Source of the DNA: Flavobacteriales bacterium
GTDB taxonomy: Bacteria; Bacteroidota; Bacteroidia; Flavobacteriales_D; Crocinitomicaceae
NCBI GenBank assembly: GCA_947458985.1
Contig: CANHBA010000005.1
Span: 1-25,858 of the forward strand
Direction: 5' to 3'
DNA: 25,858 bases
Positions 7,731 through 15,325 of this stretch are shown here, piece after piece (position 1 is the stretch's first letter; each line of letters begins with the position of its first letter). The notes under the pieces are model-generated. The model saw only the letters and a list, made by a program, of their open reading frames with translations, did no database searches and was not told the DNA's origin. The translations under genes were made by a program, and so were the position numbers.

Positions 7731-9569
7731 ATGTCTTACTACAAAGAAATATACAACTACACCTTTAAATACAAGGGCCTTGCTTGGGCTACTATTTTGT
7801 TTAATTTCCTATTTGTTGTATTCAACTTGCTTTCTTTGGTCTTGTTTGTACCGGTTTTGCAGTTGATTTTCAGGACCGAAGAACCCTTGAGCGTTGTTGG
7901 TGCTCCAAAATGGCAAGGAGGCCTCTCCGGAATTGTTGATTTTGTAAAAGACAGCTATAACTACGAAATGTACATTTTGGTGAAAACAGATCCAAAAGGG
8001 GCGTTGCTCTTTGTATGTGTGAGTGTTTTTTTAGCGTTTTTATTCAAAAATATATTTCGATACGGCGCGGTTTGGACACAATCCAAATTGCGCATGTCTG
8101 TAGTGCGGGACGTAAGAGGTGCTTTGTTTGAAAAGTCCCTAAAACTACCCCTTAGTTACCATAGCAACGAAAAAAAGGGCGACCTCATGGCGCGAATGAA
8201 CAGCGACGTCAACGAAATTGAAGTGGCGGTTGTTAGTCTTTTGGAGCTCATTTTCAGAGAGCCATTAGCCATACTCATCAATCTGATTACGCTCGTTTAC
8301 ATGAGCCCGCAACTCACCCTAATTTCCCTGCTCCTATTGCCTGTTTCTGCATTTGTGATTTCCCGAATTGGCAAAAGCCTCAAAAGAACCGCCCACAAAA
8401 CACAAGAACAACTCGGATTTCTGTATGCCTCCATGGACGAACACCTTGGGGGTGTGCGCGTGATTAAAGCATTCGATGCAATTGGCTTCATTTCAAGCGC
8501 ATTTCAACAAAAAAACGACCAACACCAAAAACTTGCGACGCGTGTTTTCAGAAAACGAGACCTTTCGCCGCTTGTGAACGAAACACTTGGCGCCACCGTT
8601 TTACTGGCCTTGGTTTATTTTGGGGGTCGCCTCATCCTAAACGGCGAAGAAATTGGCCTTACCGGTGAAGTATTTTTAACTTACATCATTGTATTCTCCC
8701 AATTTCTCAGGCCCATTCAGAGTGTTTCCAACAACATGGCCAACATGACAAAAGCCCAGGCGTCTCAAGACAGGATCAACAGCTTACTGCATGCACAAGA
8801 AACCATAATTGAAAAACCCAACAGTATCCAACTCGAAGCATTCAACACTGACATCGCGTTTCATCAAGTTGGTTTTTCTTATCAAGAACAACCTGTTTTA
8901 CAAGATGTCAATTGGCGGGTTAAAAAAGGTTCCTTAGTGGCTATTGTCGGAGAATCCGGAAGCGGGAAGTCCACACTTATGGATTTATTGCAGCGCTTTT
9001 ATGATGTTTCAGCTGGCTCCATTGAAATTGATGGCATCGATTTAAGAGACCTTAGCTTGGCATCTTTACGCGGTCTCATCGGTGTAGTGAGCCAAGAATC
9101 TATCCTCTTCAACATGACAGCAGCTCAAAACATCGCTTTTGGAGATGAAAACCCAGATTTAGAAAAAATTACCGCAGCGGCAAAAGTTGCCAATGCGCAT
9201 GAATTTATTTTGGAGCTAGAAAACGGATACCAAACTATTTTGGGAGAACGCGGTAACAAACTCTCTGGCGGACAAAAACAACGCATTGCAATTGCGCGGG
9301 CAGTCTATAAAAACCCTGCCATTCTCATTCTTGACGAAGCCACTTCTGCATTAGACACCGCATCGGAAACCCTGGTGCAGCAAGCACTAGAGAACCTGAT
9401 GCACAAAAGAACTTCGTTTGTAATCGCCCATCGTTTGTCGACGGTTAAGAACGCGGACGAAATTATTGTACTTTCCAAAGGACAAATAGTGGAGCGGGGC
9501 AACCACGAAACATTACTCACTCAGGAAAGTTATTACAAAAAATTATGTGCTCTTCAAGGTCTGGCATAA
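7731..9569 (+). CDS. MsbA-like ABC exporter (fused membrane and ATPase domains)
   Basis: This 612-residue half-transporter has an N-terminal six-helix membrane domain (about residues 1-325) and a C-terminal nucleotide-binding domain (about 370-612). Seen in the latter: Walker A GESGSGKST (407-415), signature LSGGQKQR (from 511), Walker B ILILDEATSALD (531-542), and the switch histidine in AHRLSTV (His567). The membrane domain carries the coupling-helix pattern ARMNSDVNEIE and HLGGVRVIKAF. Such proteins export lipids, lipid A core or drugs; the MsbA comparison rests on overall layout and does not fix the substrate. GTG at 7725 is in frame but overlaps the promoter element, so I start at ATG 7731. 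The next gene, a lipid desaturase, begins 68 bases downstream. Confidence 0.92.
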   Translation: MSYYKEIYNYTFKYKGLAWATILFNFLFVVFNLLSLVLFVPVLQLIFRTEEPLSVVGAPKWQGGLSGIVDFVKDSYNYEMYILVKTDPKGALLFVCVSVFLAFLFKNIFRYGAVWTQSKLRMSVVRDVRGALFEKSLKLPLSYHSNEKKGDLMARMNSDVNEIEVAVVSLLELIFREPLAILINLITLVYMSPQLTLISLLLLPVSAFVISRIGKSLKRTAHKTQEQLGFLYASMDEHLGGVRVIKAFDAIGFISSAFQQKNDQHQKLATRVFRKRDLSPLVNETLGATVLLALVYFGGRLILNGEEIGLTGEVFLTYIIVFSQFLRPIQSVSNNMANMTKAQASQDRINSLLHAQETIIEKPNSIQLEAFNTDIAFHQVGFSYQEQPVLQDVNWRVKKGSLVAIVGESGSGKSTLMDLLQRFYDVSAGSIEIDGIDLRDLSLASLRGLIGVVSQESILFNMTAAQNIAFGDENPDLEKITAAAKVANAHEFILELENGYQTILGERGNKLSGGQKQRIAIARAVYKNPAILILDEATSALDTASETLVQQALENLMHKRTSFVIAHRLSTVKNADEIIVLSKGQIVERGNHETLLTQESYYKKLCALQGLA

Positions 9570-9602
9570 AGGAAATCTATATAAGGAATTCAATTGCTTC
9601 TT

Positions 9603-9620
9603 TATATTTGATTAACTTTG
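9603..9620 (+). promoter_or_regulatory. Two candidate -7 elements before the desaturase gene
   Basis: TATATTTG (9603-9610) and TAACTTTG (9613-9620) both match TAnnTTTG and lie 27 and 17 bases before the ATG at 9638. A TTG at 9594-9596 stands 16 bases before the second element, slightly short of the usual spacing. The desaturase could thus be transcribed independently of the exporter gene. Confidence 0.45.
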
Positions 9621-9637
9621 GTGTCTAAACTTACTAA

Positions 9638-10741
9638 ATGGCCTACGCACCCGTCCAGTTCTCCAAAGAACACAACACAGAGTTTTATAAAACCCTGAAG
9701 TCTAGAGTAAATGCTTATTTCAAGGATAACAACATCTCTAAAACTGCTAACGCAGCAATGGTTTTTAAAACTTTTGCGCTACTCACCTTGTTTTTAACAC
9801 CTTACGGCTTCCTATACAAACAAGAATTGCCAATGATCGCCTATTATGGGTTATGGGCCGTTATGGGTTTTGGAATGGCCGGCGTAGGATTATCAGTAAT
9901 GCACGATGCCAACCATGGTGCTTATTCACGCAAAGAATGGGTTAACACCCTCGTGAGTAATGTCATGATTCTATTAGGTGGAAGCGCACGCAATTGGCGC
10001 ATTCAGCACAACGTGCTACACCACACCTACACTAACGTTACTGACCACGACGAAGACATCGACCCACCGTTATTTATGCTTCGTTTTTCGCCGCATTCAA
10101 AGCATTATGCTATTCACAAATTCCAGTATTTATATGCTTGGTTTTTTTACGGCATGATGACCCTTTTCTGGTACCTTACAAAAGACTACCAACAAGCTTT
10201 TCGCTACAAAAAGAAAGGCCTTATTGAAGCCCAAGGTGTTACTTTTGGTCAACACATGTTTAGAATCATTGTCTTCAAATTGATTTACACTGGCATCTTT
10301 TTATTCTTGCCGATCTATTACGGAGGCGCAAGCTGGTTAACCAACATTCTTGGTTTTCTCATGATGCAATTCATTTGTGGTCTTATCTTAGCCATGATTT
10401 TTCAGCCTGCTCACATTGTTCCGACCTCAACGTTTCCAATGCCAAATAACTCAGGTGTTGTTGAAGCAGATTGGGCGGTTAGTCAATTGTACAACACTGC
10501 TAATTTTGCCCCTAAAGCCAAATTGTTCTCTTGGTATGTTGGTGGCTTGAATTATCAAGTTGAGCACCACTTATTTCCTTCTATCTGCCATATTCACTAC
10601 AAAGAAATTTCTAAAATTGTAGAAACAACAGCTAAAGAATACCAATTGCCTTATCATTGTTATCAAACATTTTACAACGCCCTTGCAGAGCACACTAAAA
10701 TGTTAAAAAACCTAGGCAAACCAGACCCTATTCTTGCATAA
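9638..10741 (+). CDS. Membrane fatty acid desaturase, front-end type
   Basis: This 367-residue integral membrane di-iron desaturase has all three histidine boxes: HDANH (residues 89-93), HNVLHH (124-129) and QVEHH (307-311). A glutamine in place of the first histidine of box 3, within QVEHHLFP, is typical of front-end (delta-5/delta-6 or linoleoyl-CoA-like) desaturases. Plain delta-9 enzymes usually have HxxHH. Hydrophobic helices lie around residues 42-80, 160-180 and 205-265. There is no fused cytochrome b5 domain, so electrons must come from a separate donor. The enzyme introduces a double bond into acyl chains and probably tunes membrane fluidity; position and substrate cannot be read from sequence. 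The following YjbR gene starts 5 bases after the stop. Confidence 0.92.
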   Translation: MAYAPVQFSKEHNTEFYKTLKSRVNAYFKDNNISKTANAAMVFKTFALLTLFLTPYGFLYKQELPMIAYYGLWAVMGFGMAGVGLSVMHDANHGAYSRKEWVNTLVSNVMILLGGSARNWRIQHNVLHHTYTNVTDHDEDIDPPLFMLRFSPHSKHYAIHKFQYLYAWFFYGMMTLFWYLTKDYQQAFRYKKKGLIEAQGVTFGQHMFRIIVFKLIYTGIFLFLPIYYGGASWLTNILGFLMMQFICGLILAMIFQPAHIVPTSTFPMPNNSGVVEADWAVSQLYNTANFAPKAKLFSWYVGGLNYQVEHHLFPSICHIHYKEISKIVETTAKEYQLPYHCYQTFYNALAEHTKMLKNLGKPDPILA

Positions 10742-10746
10742 CCACA

Positions 10747-11100
10747 ATGAATATAGAGGAGCTTCATCTCTTTTGTATTCAAAAGGTTGGCGCTACCGAC
10801 AGCTTCCCTTTTGACAACAAAACGCTTGTTTTTAAGGTTTTCGGAAAAATATTTGCGTTAGTAGACGTCGAAGATTACGATGGTATCAACCTCAAATGCG
10901 ACCCTACCTATGCACTGGAGCTTCGAGAAAGATACGCTGCCGTTATTCCAGGGTTTCACATGAACCATAAACATTGGAATACCATTCAATTCTTCAATGA
11001 CGTAGACGACCAACTCCTGAAGGAGCTCATCAACCACTCCTATCAGCTCGTTTATAACGGTCTGCCGAAAAAAATACGCGATGAAAATCCGCTTGGATAA
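10747..11100 (+). CDS. MmcQ/YjbR-family protein
   Basis: This 117-residue protein fits the YjbR/MmcQ family (CyaY-like fold). It has an N-terminal helix (MNIEELHLFCIQKVGATDSF, cited in part) and FDNKTLVFKVFGKIFALVDVE, where the family has its strand-turn-strand core. GFHMNHKHWNTIQF is the family's GYHMNKKHWNTV motif, and the protein ends in a helical segment (LLKELINHSYQLVYNGLPKK). The family has been called DNA-binding on structural grounds, but the cellular role is not established. The last 20 bases overlap the start of the downstream S4-domain gene, which suggests coupled translation with an RNA-binding partner gene. Confidence 0.88.
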   Translation: MNIEELHLFCIQKVGATDSFPFDNKTLVFKVFGKIFALVDVEDYDGINLKCDPTYALELRERYAAVIPGFHMNHKHWNTIQFFNDVDDQLLKELINHSYQLVYNGLPKKIRDENPLG

Positions 11101-11461
11101 ATATATTTGGGCCGTGCGGCTCAGTAAAACCCGTTCTCAAGCCAGCGAACTCATTTCTAAAGGCCGCGTCTTGATCAACGATGCAAACGTGAAACCATCT
11201 CGAGAGGTCAAAATAGGTGAAACTATTGTGCTACTCAAACACAGTGCACGCTTTCAGTATAAGGTTATTGACTTGTTAGACAAACGTGTTGGCGCACCAC
11301 TTGTCAAAGATTACATTCAAGACCACACTTCCCTTGAAGAAATCGAGAAACTCAAGGCATATCAGGAGGCCCAACGCAACTACAGACTTACAGACGGTAA
11401 ACCTACAAAGAAAGACCGACGCGAACTCGACCGTTTCATGGATGACTGGCAAGAAGATTAA
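11081..11461 (+). CDS. S4-domain RNA-binding protein, Hsp15 (HslR) family
   Basis: This 126-residue protein begins directly with an S4 domain (about residues 1-60): RLDKYIWAVRLSKTRSQASELISKGRVLIN, cited in part, then PSREVKIGETIVL. A basic and polar tail rich in K, R and E follows. This matches Hsp15/HslR, which binds 50S subunits carrying a stalled nascent chain and helps free them. The start ATG lies inside the end of the YjbR gene. The stop codon overlaps the stop of the opposing dehydrogenase gene through the shared bases TTAA (11458-11461), leaving no room for a terminator between them. Confidence 0.88.
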   Translation: MKIRLDKYIWAVRLSKTRSQASELISKGRVLINDANVKPSREVKIGETIVLLKHSARFQYKVIDLLDKRVGAPLVKDYIQDHTSLEEIEKLKAYQEAQRNYRLTDGKPTKKDRRELDRFMDDWQED

Positions 11462-12408
11462 TTCAGTTCGTCGGAAAGAATTTTGTCGGCTAAAACACTA
11501 CTAAGTTTTACATAACTCTCTGTTGTCCAGCCCCCTACATGAGGCGTCAAACATACGTTATCAGCGGAAACTAAATATTGAAAATCAGTTGGCATCTCTT
11601 GATCAAAAAAAGACTCAAAACTTTTTTGCTCGTATTCGAGTACATCTAAACCCGCTCCTTTTATTTGACCCGACTTCAATCCTTCAACTATAGCAGCTGT
11701 TGCCACAACCTTGCCTCTGGACAAATTAAGTAGATAAAATGGTTTAGCCATTTGTCCCAAGAATTCACTATTGAAAAAATGCTTTGTCTCCTTGTTTTGT
11801 GGCACATGAAAACTAATGATGTCTGCTTGTTCTTGTAGTGCTTCAAGCGTACATTCTTGCACTTGGTAATCACCAAAGCCCGATTTATATTTATCGTAAG
11901 CCAATACCTTTACATCAAAACCCCTTAGTTTTTTTGCAAACGCAGCGCCATTATTGCCATAACCAATGATACCAATCGTTTTGCCATCGAGCTCTTCTCC
12001 TCTATTTCCTTCTCTGTCCCATACACCATTTCTCACCTCTTGGTGCGCCTTATTCAGTTTATTCATTAAACCCAAGAGCAGACCTAAAGCGTGCTCAGCA
12101 ACGGCGTTTCTGTTTCCTTCGGGAGAATTATAGAGTCGGATATTTAATGCTTGACAAAGTTTGACATCGATGTTTTCTAAACCCGAACCAGATCTAGCTA
12201 TAAACTGAAGATTTGGGCAAAAAGCTAAAAAAGTTTCGTCGATGGTAAATCGAGATCGAATGACAAGCCCGTAAGCTTGAGGCAAAACATTTTGTAAGTC
12301 TTCAAAATTGCTTTTGAAATGGCGCTGACATAAAAATCCGGCCTGTGTGAGTTTTTCCTCTAAAACAGGATGCACACTATCAATAAAGAGAACGATACGC
12401 TTAGACAT
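11458..12408 (-). CDS. D-isomer-specific 2-hydroxyacid dehydrogenase (SerA-like)
   Basis: This 316-residue NAD(P)-dependent dehydrogenase has a substrate domain with RSGSGLENID and a nucleotide-binding motif GYGNNG (residues 149-154). The catalytic triad of the family is visible: Arg231 (NLSRGK), Glu260 (GLDVLEYE) and His290 (TPHVGGWT). Similarity to phosphoglycerate dehydrogenase is clear, but there is no C-terminal ACT or regulatory domain. Its substrate may be 3-phosphoglycerate or another 2-hydroxyacid. No other serine-pathway gene lies nearby. A word TACCTTTA (minus strand, 12413-12420), one base off TAnnTTTG, ends 4 bases before the ATG and may give a leaderless transcript. The 3' end overlaps the S4-domain gene by 4 bases. 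Confidence 0.85.
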   Translation of the reverse strand: MSKRIVLFIDSVHPVLEEKLTQAGFLCQRHFKSNFEDLQNVLPQAYGLVIRSRFTIDETFLAFCPNLQFIARSGSGLENIDVKLCQALNIRLYNSPEGNRNAVAEHALGLLLGLMNKLNKAHQEVRNGVWDREGNRGEELDGKTIGIIGYGNNGAAFAKKLRGFDVKVLAYDKYKSGFGDYQVQECTLEALQEQADIISFHVPQNKETKHFFNSEFLGQMAKPFYLLNLSRGKVVATAAIVEGLKSGQIKGAGLDVLEYEQKSFESFFDQEMPTDFQYLVSADNVCLTPHVGGWTTESYVKLSSVLADKILSDELN

Positions 12409-12536
12409 GCAATAAAGGTACTAAAAAAGCCGAAATTGCCTTAATTGCCAAAAATCACGCTCTTATAAGTGTGTTTTAAGAACACTTCTCATATAACCCA
12501 AGGTGATTTAAGCTGAAAGAAGAAAAACAGGTGTTA

Positions 12537-12562
12537 AAACGCTTTAAAATCGATTTTAGCGG
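12537..12562 (-). terminator. Candidate weak terminator at the end of mnmG
   Basis: A perfect 14-base palindrome TAAAATCGATTTTA (12545-12558) covers the mnmG stop codon. On the minus strand CGC on one side and GCG on the other lengthen the stem with a two-base bulge, and TTTT follows. The stem is AT-rich, so termination would be weak. The gap 12409-12536 otherwise shows only a short AAGTGT/ACACTT inverted repeat. Confidence 0.35.
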
Positions 12563-14427
12563 CCTAAATGGACCAACAACACAGAAATATCACTAGGAGA
12601 CACCCCTGAAACACGGGCGGCCTGACCAATTGTTGCTGGCTGGATTTTTGAGAGTTTTTCCTTTGCTTCGATGCTCAAACTTTTAATTTGAAAATAATCG
12701 AGCGTATTAGGAAGTTGAAGGTTTTCCAAACGCTGGTGTTTTTGGGCTTGTTCTTCTTCTCTATCAATGTAACCTTCGTACTTCAATAGGATTTCTGTTT
12801 GCTCGACAGCTAATGGTTCTTCGTTGAGCACTTCAGCAACAGCTGTTGCAGTTTGAGCACTTACTGAAACTAAATCCGTTAATGAGATGTGTGGCCTTGT
12901 GATTAGAGAACTAGCTTTTACTTGTTGACTTATAGGTGCAGATTCTTTTGCAACCAGTAAAGGGTTTGCTTCATCTGGGCTGATTCCTATCTCGCGCAAT
13001 TTTGTTTTCAACTGCTTGGTTAAAACTTGCTTTCGTTCTACTTTATCTAAGGCAGCCTGATCAGCTAAACCGAGTTCAAACCCTAGAGGAGTTAGTCGTT
13101 CATCCGCATTGTCTTGTCTAAGTAAAATCCTAAATTCTGCTCTACTTGTAAACATGCGGTAAGGTTCGTTTGTGCCTTTCGTAATAAGGTCGTCGATTAG
13201 CACACCGATGTATGCTTCACTTCTAGATAATATAAAATGTTCTTTTTCTTGAGCCTTTTGATGTGCATTGATACCCGCCATTAAACCCTGGCACGCCGCC
13301 TCTTCGTAACCGGTTGTTCCGTTAATTTGCCCTGCAAAAAACAAGTTGTTGATCAACTTCGTTTCTAAGGAGTGCTTCAATTGCGTCGGTGGAAAATAAT
13401 CGTATTCTATAGCATAGCCGGGTCGAAACATTTTTACTTTTTCAAAACCTGGAATCGACTTCAAGGCCGCGTATTGGACCTCTTCTGGCAAAGACGTACT
13501 GAAGCCATTTACATAGATTTCTACTGTATTCCAACCTTCGGGTTCAACGAATATTTGGTGGCGATCTCTGTCGGCGAAACGAGAAATTTTATCCTCAATA
13601 CTCGGACAATAACGAGGTCCGCTACTTTTGATTGCTCCATTAAACATAGGAGAGCGATCAAAACCAGTCCGCAATAATTCATGCGTATGCGTATTGGTAT
13701 ATGTGATGTGACAAGGAAGCTGTTTACTTAATGCACTTGTGTTGCCATAACTAAATTTAGAGGGGTTTTCATCTCCGTCCTGGACTTCCATTTTGGAATA
13801 ATCTAAACTGCGACCATCTACTCTAGGAGGAGTTCCGGTCTTCATTCTACCAGCTTCAAAACCAAACGCAACTAAAGACTCCGTTAAACCTGTTGCCGCT
13901 TTTTCTCCTGCCCTACCTCCACCGAATTGCTTCTCTCCTAAATGAATCAAACCATTTAAGAAAGTGCCGTTTGTGAGCACTACTGTTGTTCCGTAAACCT
14001 TGGTTCCCATAGCAAGTTGAACACCAATAATAGTATTTCGTTCTATTAAAACACCCACGCACATATCTTGCCAGAAATCTACATTTGGGTTTTGTTCTAG
14101 CAAATACCTCCACTCCAAAGAAAACATAACGCGGTCGTTTTGAGTGCGAGGAGACCACATTGCTGGTCCTTTTGACCGGTTTAACATTCTAAATTGTAAG
14201 GCGCTTTTGTCGCTGACAATTCCTGAACCCCCGCCCAATGCATCGATTTCTCTAACTATCTGTCCTTTTGCGACACCTCCCATTGCGGGATTACAACTCA
14301 TTTGCGCAATGGTGTTCATGTTCATTGTTACCAACAAAACCTTACTTCCCATTCGTGCTGCAGCGTTTGCGGCTTCACAACCTGCATGGCCAGCGCCTAC
14401 AACAATTACATCGTATTTATCTAACAT
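12556..14427 (-). CDS. mnmG: tRNA uridine-34 5-carboxymethylaminomethyl modification enzyme
   Basis: This 623-residue flavoprotein (formerly GidA) works with the GTPase MnmE to modify the wobble uridine of several tRNAs. Seen: the FAD-binding start YDVIVVGAGHAGCEAA with GxGxxG at residues 11-16; MSCNPAMGGVAKGQIVREIDALGG, cited in part; KTGTPPRV; the GQINGTTGYEEAACQGLMAG region; and a C-terminal helical domain ending ATIGQAARVSGVSPSDISVLLVHL, cited in part. Length and motifs are normal. The gene is last in a leftward series with ybeY, 31 bases upstream. A perfect parS site occupies most of that gap, so ParB bound there would sit on the mnmG leader. mnmE is not in the window. Confidence 0.97.
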   Translation of the reverse strand: MLDKYDVIVVGAGHAGCEAANAAARMGSKVLLVTMNMNTIAQMSCNPAMGGVAKGQIVREIDALGGGSGIVSDKSALQFRMLNRSKGPAMWSPRTQNDRVMFSLEWRYLLEQNPNVDFWQDMCVGVLIERNTIIGVQLAMGTKVYGTTVVLTNGTFLNGLIHLGEKQFGGGRAGEKAATGLTESLVAFGFEAGRMKTGTPPRVDGRSLDYSKMEVQDGDENPSKFSYGNTSALSKQLPCHITYTNTHTHELLRTGFDRSPMFNGAIKSSGPRYCPSIEDKISRFADRDRHQIFVEPEGWNTVEIYVNGFSTSLPEEVQYAALKSIPGFEKVKMFRPGYAIEYDYFPPTQLKHSLETKLINNLFFAGQINGTTGYEEAACQGLMAGINAHQKAQEKEHFILSRSEAYIGVLIDDLITKGTNEPYRMFTSRAEFRILLRQDNADERLTPLGFELGLADQAALDKVERKQVLTKQLKTKLREIGISPDEANPLLVAKESAPISQQVKASSLITRPHISLTDLVSVSAQTATAVAEVLNEEPLAVEQTEILLKYEGYIDREEEQAQKHQRLENLQLPNTLDYFQIKSLSIEAKEKLSKIQPATIGQAARVSGVSPSDISVLLVHLGR

Positions 14428-14435
14428 TGTGTTTG

Positions 14436-14451
14436 TGTTTCACGTGAAACA
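14436..14451. other. parS: parS centromere-like site 1
   Basis: The sequence TGTTTCACGTGAAACA is a perfect 16-base palindrome and identical to the consensus parS bound by chromosomal ParB/Spo0J proteins. It fills the 31-base gap between ybeY and mnmG, 8 bases upstream of the mnmG start codon. ParB loads at such sites, spreads on neighbouring DNA, and with ParA and SMC helps to segregate newly replicated origins. Confidence 0.88.
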
Positions 14452-14458
14452 ACAAGTT

Positions 14459-14896
14459 TTAATTGGAGTTTGTTTCACGTGAAACAAACCTGTGAATATA
14501 AAAATCTTCCTTTTCCCGCATGACCATTACATCTTCCTTTTCCTTATCCTTGTAGCCACATAAATGCAACACACCATGGAAAACCACTCGGTAAAATTCA
14601 TGCTCATAAGCAAGATTCATGGAAAGAGCGTTGTCTTTTACGCGATCTAAAGAAATCATAACATCGCCTGAAACACCAGGAAAATCAGAATAATCAAAGG
14701 TGATGACGTCAGTAAAGTAATCATGGTTGAGGTACTGTTTATTAACCTCCAATAAATAATCGTCATCAGTGAAAACAAGGCTTAAATCTTTAAGTGTTTT
14801 ACCCTCATTTAAAACAAGATCCTTTACAGCTTGTTTTAAATCCTTTTTTGATACGAATGATGGTAATTTGACACCAAGATTGATGATTGTCGTCAT
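14459..14896 (-). CDS. ybeY: Endoribonuclease YbeY, rRNA maturation factor
   Basis: This 145-residue metal-dependent RNase of the UPF0054 family is involved in 16S rRNA 3'-end maturation and ribosome quality control. Seen: DVITFDY near residue 63, GDVMISLDRV near residue 78, and the metal motif HGVLHLCGYKD (His107, His111). In enterobacterial YbeY the third ligand is a histidine (HGxLHLxGYDH); here that position is Asp117. To my recollection this substitution is usual in Bacteroidota. Translation is coupled to the upstream ATPase gene by an ATGA overlap (14893-14896). The last codons (VSRET) are written by a perfect parS palindrome, so this stretch carries both protein code and a centromere site. 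Confidence 0.93.
   Translation of the reverse strand: MTTIINLGVKLPSFVSKKDLKQAVKDLVLNEGKTLKDLSLVFTDDDYLLEVNKQYLNHDYFTDVITFDYSDFPGVSGDVMISLDRVKDNALSMNLAYEHEFYRVVFHGVLHLCGYKDKEKEDVMVMREKEDFYIHRFVSRETNSN
14471..14486. other. parS: parS centromere-like site 2, inside the ybeY coding end
   Basis: This is a second perfect TGTTTCACGTGAAACA, 35 bases from the first, and the palindrome extends to 20 bases at 14469-14488. It lies within the ybeY reading frame, encoding VSRET close to the C terminus. Two exact 16-base copies this close together are not expected by chance and strongly support a true ParB-binding locus. Confidence 0.88.
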
Positions 14897-15306
14897 TTAT
14901 GAAAGTAAAGATTAACAGTGCTTCCTGTATTCAGAAATTCAACTTCGTCAGCAAGATTCTTCATTAAGAAAACACCTCTTCCGCTATCCTTAAGTAGGTT
15001 TTCAGGTGCTGTAGGGTCTGGCAGGTCTTCATATGAAAAACCTTGGCCTTCATCCTTTACTTGAATACAAAACGTATCGTTTTGATTGGCTACTTTAATT
15101 TCAACTTTAGCTTCGGGGTTGTTCTTATTGCCGTGTTGAATGGCATTATTAACTGCCTCTGATACCGCTATTAAAACATTACCAAATGCATCCTCTGGCA
15201 CACCAAAATCATCACAAACATTACCAACTATCTTTTCAACGTCTATAAGTGACTGATAATCAGATGGTAAAACAACTTCTGCTACTATAGAAAAACCTTC
15301 TTTCAT
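14893..15306 (-). CDS. RsbW-like HATPase (serine/threonine kinase / anti-sigma fold)
   Basis: This 137-residue single-domain GHKL ATPase carries the N box SEAVNNAIQHGN (residues 49-60, with Glu50 and Asn54), the G1 box DEGQGF (85-90) and the G2 box GRGVFLMKNLADEV (109 onward). There is no membrane segment, sensor or histidine phospho-acceptor domain, so it resembles the anti-sigma kinases RsbW and SpoIIAB rather than a sensor kinase. Family members phosphorylate STAS-domain proteins or bind sigma factors; neither partner is encoded in this window. It overlaps ybeY by 4 bases and lies 19 bases after the DUF4175 gene, so it is probably co-transcribed with both. Its actual target is unknown. Confidence 0.88.
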   Translation of the reverse strand: MKEGFSIVAEVVLPSDYQSLIDVEKIVGNVCDDFGVPEDAFGNVLIAVSEAVNNAIQHGNKNNPEAKVEIKVANQNDTFCIQVKDEGQGFSYEDLPDPTAPENLLKDSGRGVFLMKNLADEVEFLNTGSTVNLYFHK

Positions 15307-15325
15307 ATGATAAAAATCCGGGAAA

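Noticed and set aside
12467..12487. AAGTGT...ACACTT inverted repeat as a terminator or operator
   Set aside because: The stem is only six base pairs, AT-rich, with a 9-base loop and no T run. It is not strong enough to call.
12545..12558. TAAAATCGATTTTA palindrome as a regulator operator
   Set aside because: It covers the mnmG stop codon and fits better as part of a weak terminator hairpin. Simple AT palindromes are also expected by chance in this composition.
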